Below are positions 32,808 through 33,879 of a stretch of 33,879 nt of DNA, piece by piece (the first letter of the stretch is position 1; each line of letters starts with the position of its first letter). Below the pieces are notes generated by a model. The model saw nothing but the letters and a program-made list of their open reading frames with translations. It was not told the DNA's origin and did not search any database. The translations under genes and the position numbers were made by a program. The stretch spans positions 1 through 33,879 of the forward strand of contig JAHYJI010000012.1 of the NCBI GenBank assembly GCA_019429145.1. The letters are read 5' to 3'. This DNA is from Coriobacteriia bacterium. GTDB taxonomy: Bacteria; Actinomycetota; Coriobacteriia; Anaerosomatales; SLCP01.

Positions 32808-32816
32808 ATGGTAGCA
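32808..32816 (-). promoter_or_regulatory. Extended -10 promoter before dapL
   Basis: The minus strand reads TG-C-TACCAT, 57 bases upstream of the dapL GTG, in the 75-base gap after dapF. No clear -35. The sequence continues GTCTC, identical to the region after the RlpA-like gene's -10. Confidence 0.4.
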
Positions 32817-32826
32817 GAGTGCACGA

Positions 32827-33702
32827 TCACCCGGTTGGCGGGGCTTCGTCAGGGATCTCCACGCTGCCGCGAAAGACCTCGACCGCCGGGCCCGTCATGT
32901 AGACGCGCCCGTCCTGGCCCCATCGGACGGAGAGCTCGCCTCCGGGCAGCTCGATGGTCGCTTCACGGTCGGTGTGGCCTGCCAGCACGCCGGCCACGAG
33001 TGTGGCACACGCGCCGGTCCCGCAGGCGAGCGTCTCGCCCACCCCGCGCTCCCAGACTCTCAAACGGATGTGTTTCCGTCCCGCGGGCTGCGCGAACTCC
33101 ACGTTGGTCTTCGCCGGGAAGAGCGGGTCGGTCTCTATCAGCGGCCCGGCGGATCGTACCGGTGCGGCATCGACGTCGTCGACCCAGATGATGGCGTGCG
33201 GATTGCCCATCGAGACAGCGGTGAAGGCGAACTCGCCGGCGTCAGTGGTGATGGGGTGGTCGATCGCGCGCTCGCCCGGCAGGGCAACAGGGATCCGCGC
33301 GGGCTCGAGGACCGGCTCGCCCATGTCGACGGTGGCGGTTGCGAGGAGTCCCGCGGCGTTGCGGGAGAAGGTGATCGGCTTGATGCCGCCGAGGGTCTGA
33401 ACCCGCACGGAGTTCGCGCCTGCGTCGACCAGGCCGCGATCGACGACGAACTTGGCGAAACACCGGATGCCGTTGCCGCACATCTCCGCGGTCGTGCCAT
33501 CGGCGTTGTAGTAGAGCATGAAGAAGTCGGCGTCGGGCAGGGACGTCGGGCGGACGAGGATCATCCCATCGGCTCCGATCCCGAAGTTGCGGTGACAGAA
33601 CCATGCGACGGCTTCGGGCGCCAGATCGAGTGTCTCGTCGAGGTCGTCGATCATGACGAAGTCGTTTCCGAGGCCGTGCATCTTCGTGAACTTCAGCAGC
33701 AT
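32827..33702 (-). CDS. dapF: Diaminopimelate epimerase
   Basis: Converts LL- to meso-diaminopimelate, the step directly after DapL. 291 residues. The two catalytic cysteines are C75 in EMCGNGIRCF and C227 in LACGTGACAT. N-terminus KFTKMHGLGNDFVMID and SMGNPHAI are conserved. The frame is open upstream to 33777 but overlaps miaA; ATG 33702 with GGGGGAAG upstream fits family N-termini. It lies 19 bases after miaA, an arrangement common in actinobacteria. Confidence 0.97.
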   Translation of the reverse strand: MLLKFTKMHGLGNDFVMIDDLDETLDLAPEAVAWFCHRNFGIGADGMILVRPTSLPDADFFMLYYNADGTTAEMCGNGIRCFAKFVVDRGLVDAGANSVRVQTLGGIKPITFSRNAAGLLATATVDMGEPVLEPARIPVALPGERAIDHPITTDAGEFAFTAVSMGNPHAIIWVDDVDAAPVRSAGPLIETDPLFPAKTNVEFAQPAGRKHIRLRVWERGVGETLACGTGACATLVAGVLAGHTDREATIELPGGELSVRWGQDGRVYMTGPAVEVFRGSVEIPDEAPPTG

Positions 33703-33721
33703 CCGCTTCCCCCTCTGCGTG

Positions 33722-33879
33722 TCATCCGGCAGGCAGACGCCAAGTGCCCGGAGCCGGCGTGCCCGTGCCCGGTTCATCGGATTCTAGCAGTCCGGCCGCT
33801 GCCCGGGCGCACTCGTCCGTCGAGCGGTCGGTCGCATCGATCCAGCGGATGCGGGGGTCGCCACGGAACCACGTGAGCT
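33722..33879 (-). CDS. miaA: tRNA dimethylallyltransferase MiaA (3' part)
   Basis: C-terminal 51 residues only; the gene runs off the right window edge and ends at TGA 33724-33722. The readable start LTWFRGDPRIRWIDATD matches the conserved end of MiaA (the xTWFRxDPR-W motif). A variable Gly/Pro-rich tail ending TWRLPAG follows. MiaA adds an isopentenyl group to A37 of tRNAs. The miaA-dapF order supports the call. Confidence 0.88.
   Translation of the reverse strand, partial: LTWFRGDPRIRWIDATDRSTDECARAAAGLLESDEPGTGTPAPGTWRLPAG

Noticed and set aside
1-33879. tRNA, rRNA, CRISPR array, insertion sequence, prophage or toxin-antitoxin genes
   Set aside because: No cloverleaf or rRNA stretches, repeat-spacer arrays, transposase motifs, integrases or att-like repeats were found. 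All coding segments fit housekeeping or transport genes.

Overview
This is a GC-rich, densely coded bacterial chromosome segment. It most resembles an anaerobic actinobacterium, possibly of the Coriobacteriia or a related deep lineage (inference; no rRNA is present). Several gene orders are actinobacterial. gcvH lies near a GarA/OdhI-like FHA gene followed by ftsR, and miaA-dapF-(dapL)-hflX lies near lexA, a LysM division suppressor and nrdR. Anaerobic life is suggested by a class III ribonucleotide reductase with a radical-SAM activase, a ferredoxin-dependent indolepyruvate oxidoreductase, and the absence of any oxygen-dependent enzyme. GTG and TTG starts, 4-base stop/start overlaps and extended -10 (TGN) promoters are common.

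Left part (1-9793). The first block is the glycine cleavage genes gcvH (partial), gcvPA and gcvPB with a lipoyl-transfer enzyme. Next comes an apparent operon from 3972: an RsiG-like small protein carrying a c-di-GMP-type motif, a small helical protein, a zinc-ribbon/FHA protein, FtsR, a nuclease-fold-like protein, and the purine salvage enzymes hpt and apt. A divergent pair of exported cell-wall proteins (RlpA-like and NlpC/P60) shares the same kind of coiled-coil N-terminus and an almost symmetrical promoter.

Middle part (9840-21420). One long co-oriented cluster encodes IorA, IorB, a tandem-ACT protein, two paralogous periplasmic-binding lipoproteins, LivH, LivM, LivG, LivF and a phenylacetate-CoA ligase. 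Together they look like an uptake and 2-oxoacid/aryl-CoA interconversion module for aromatic or branched amino acids or their acids. Three small envelope or unknown proteins follow, then an unusually strong cluster of hairpins between convergent transcription units.

Right part (21438-33879), almost all on the minus strand. Two NCS2 nucleobase permeases (uracil type and purine type) come first. They are followed, reading against the strand, by an operon nrdR-nrdD-redoxin-nrdG-dut-nudix devoted to deoxynucleotide supply. A tandem pair of NrdR boxes lies directly upstream of nrdR. A LysM protein and lexA are divergent, with four LexA boxes between them. The window ends with hflX, dapL, dapF and the 3' end of miaA.

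No rRNA, tRNA, CRISPR array, insertion sequence or prophage was seen. No gene-free stretch exceeds 300 bases; the longest (21148-21437) holds hairpins and an AT-rich patch.
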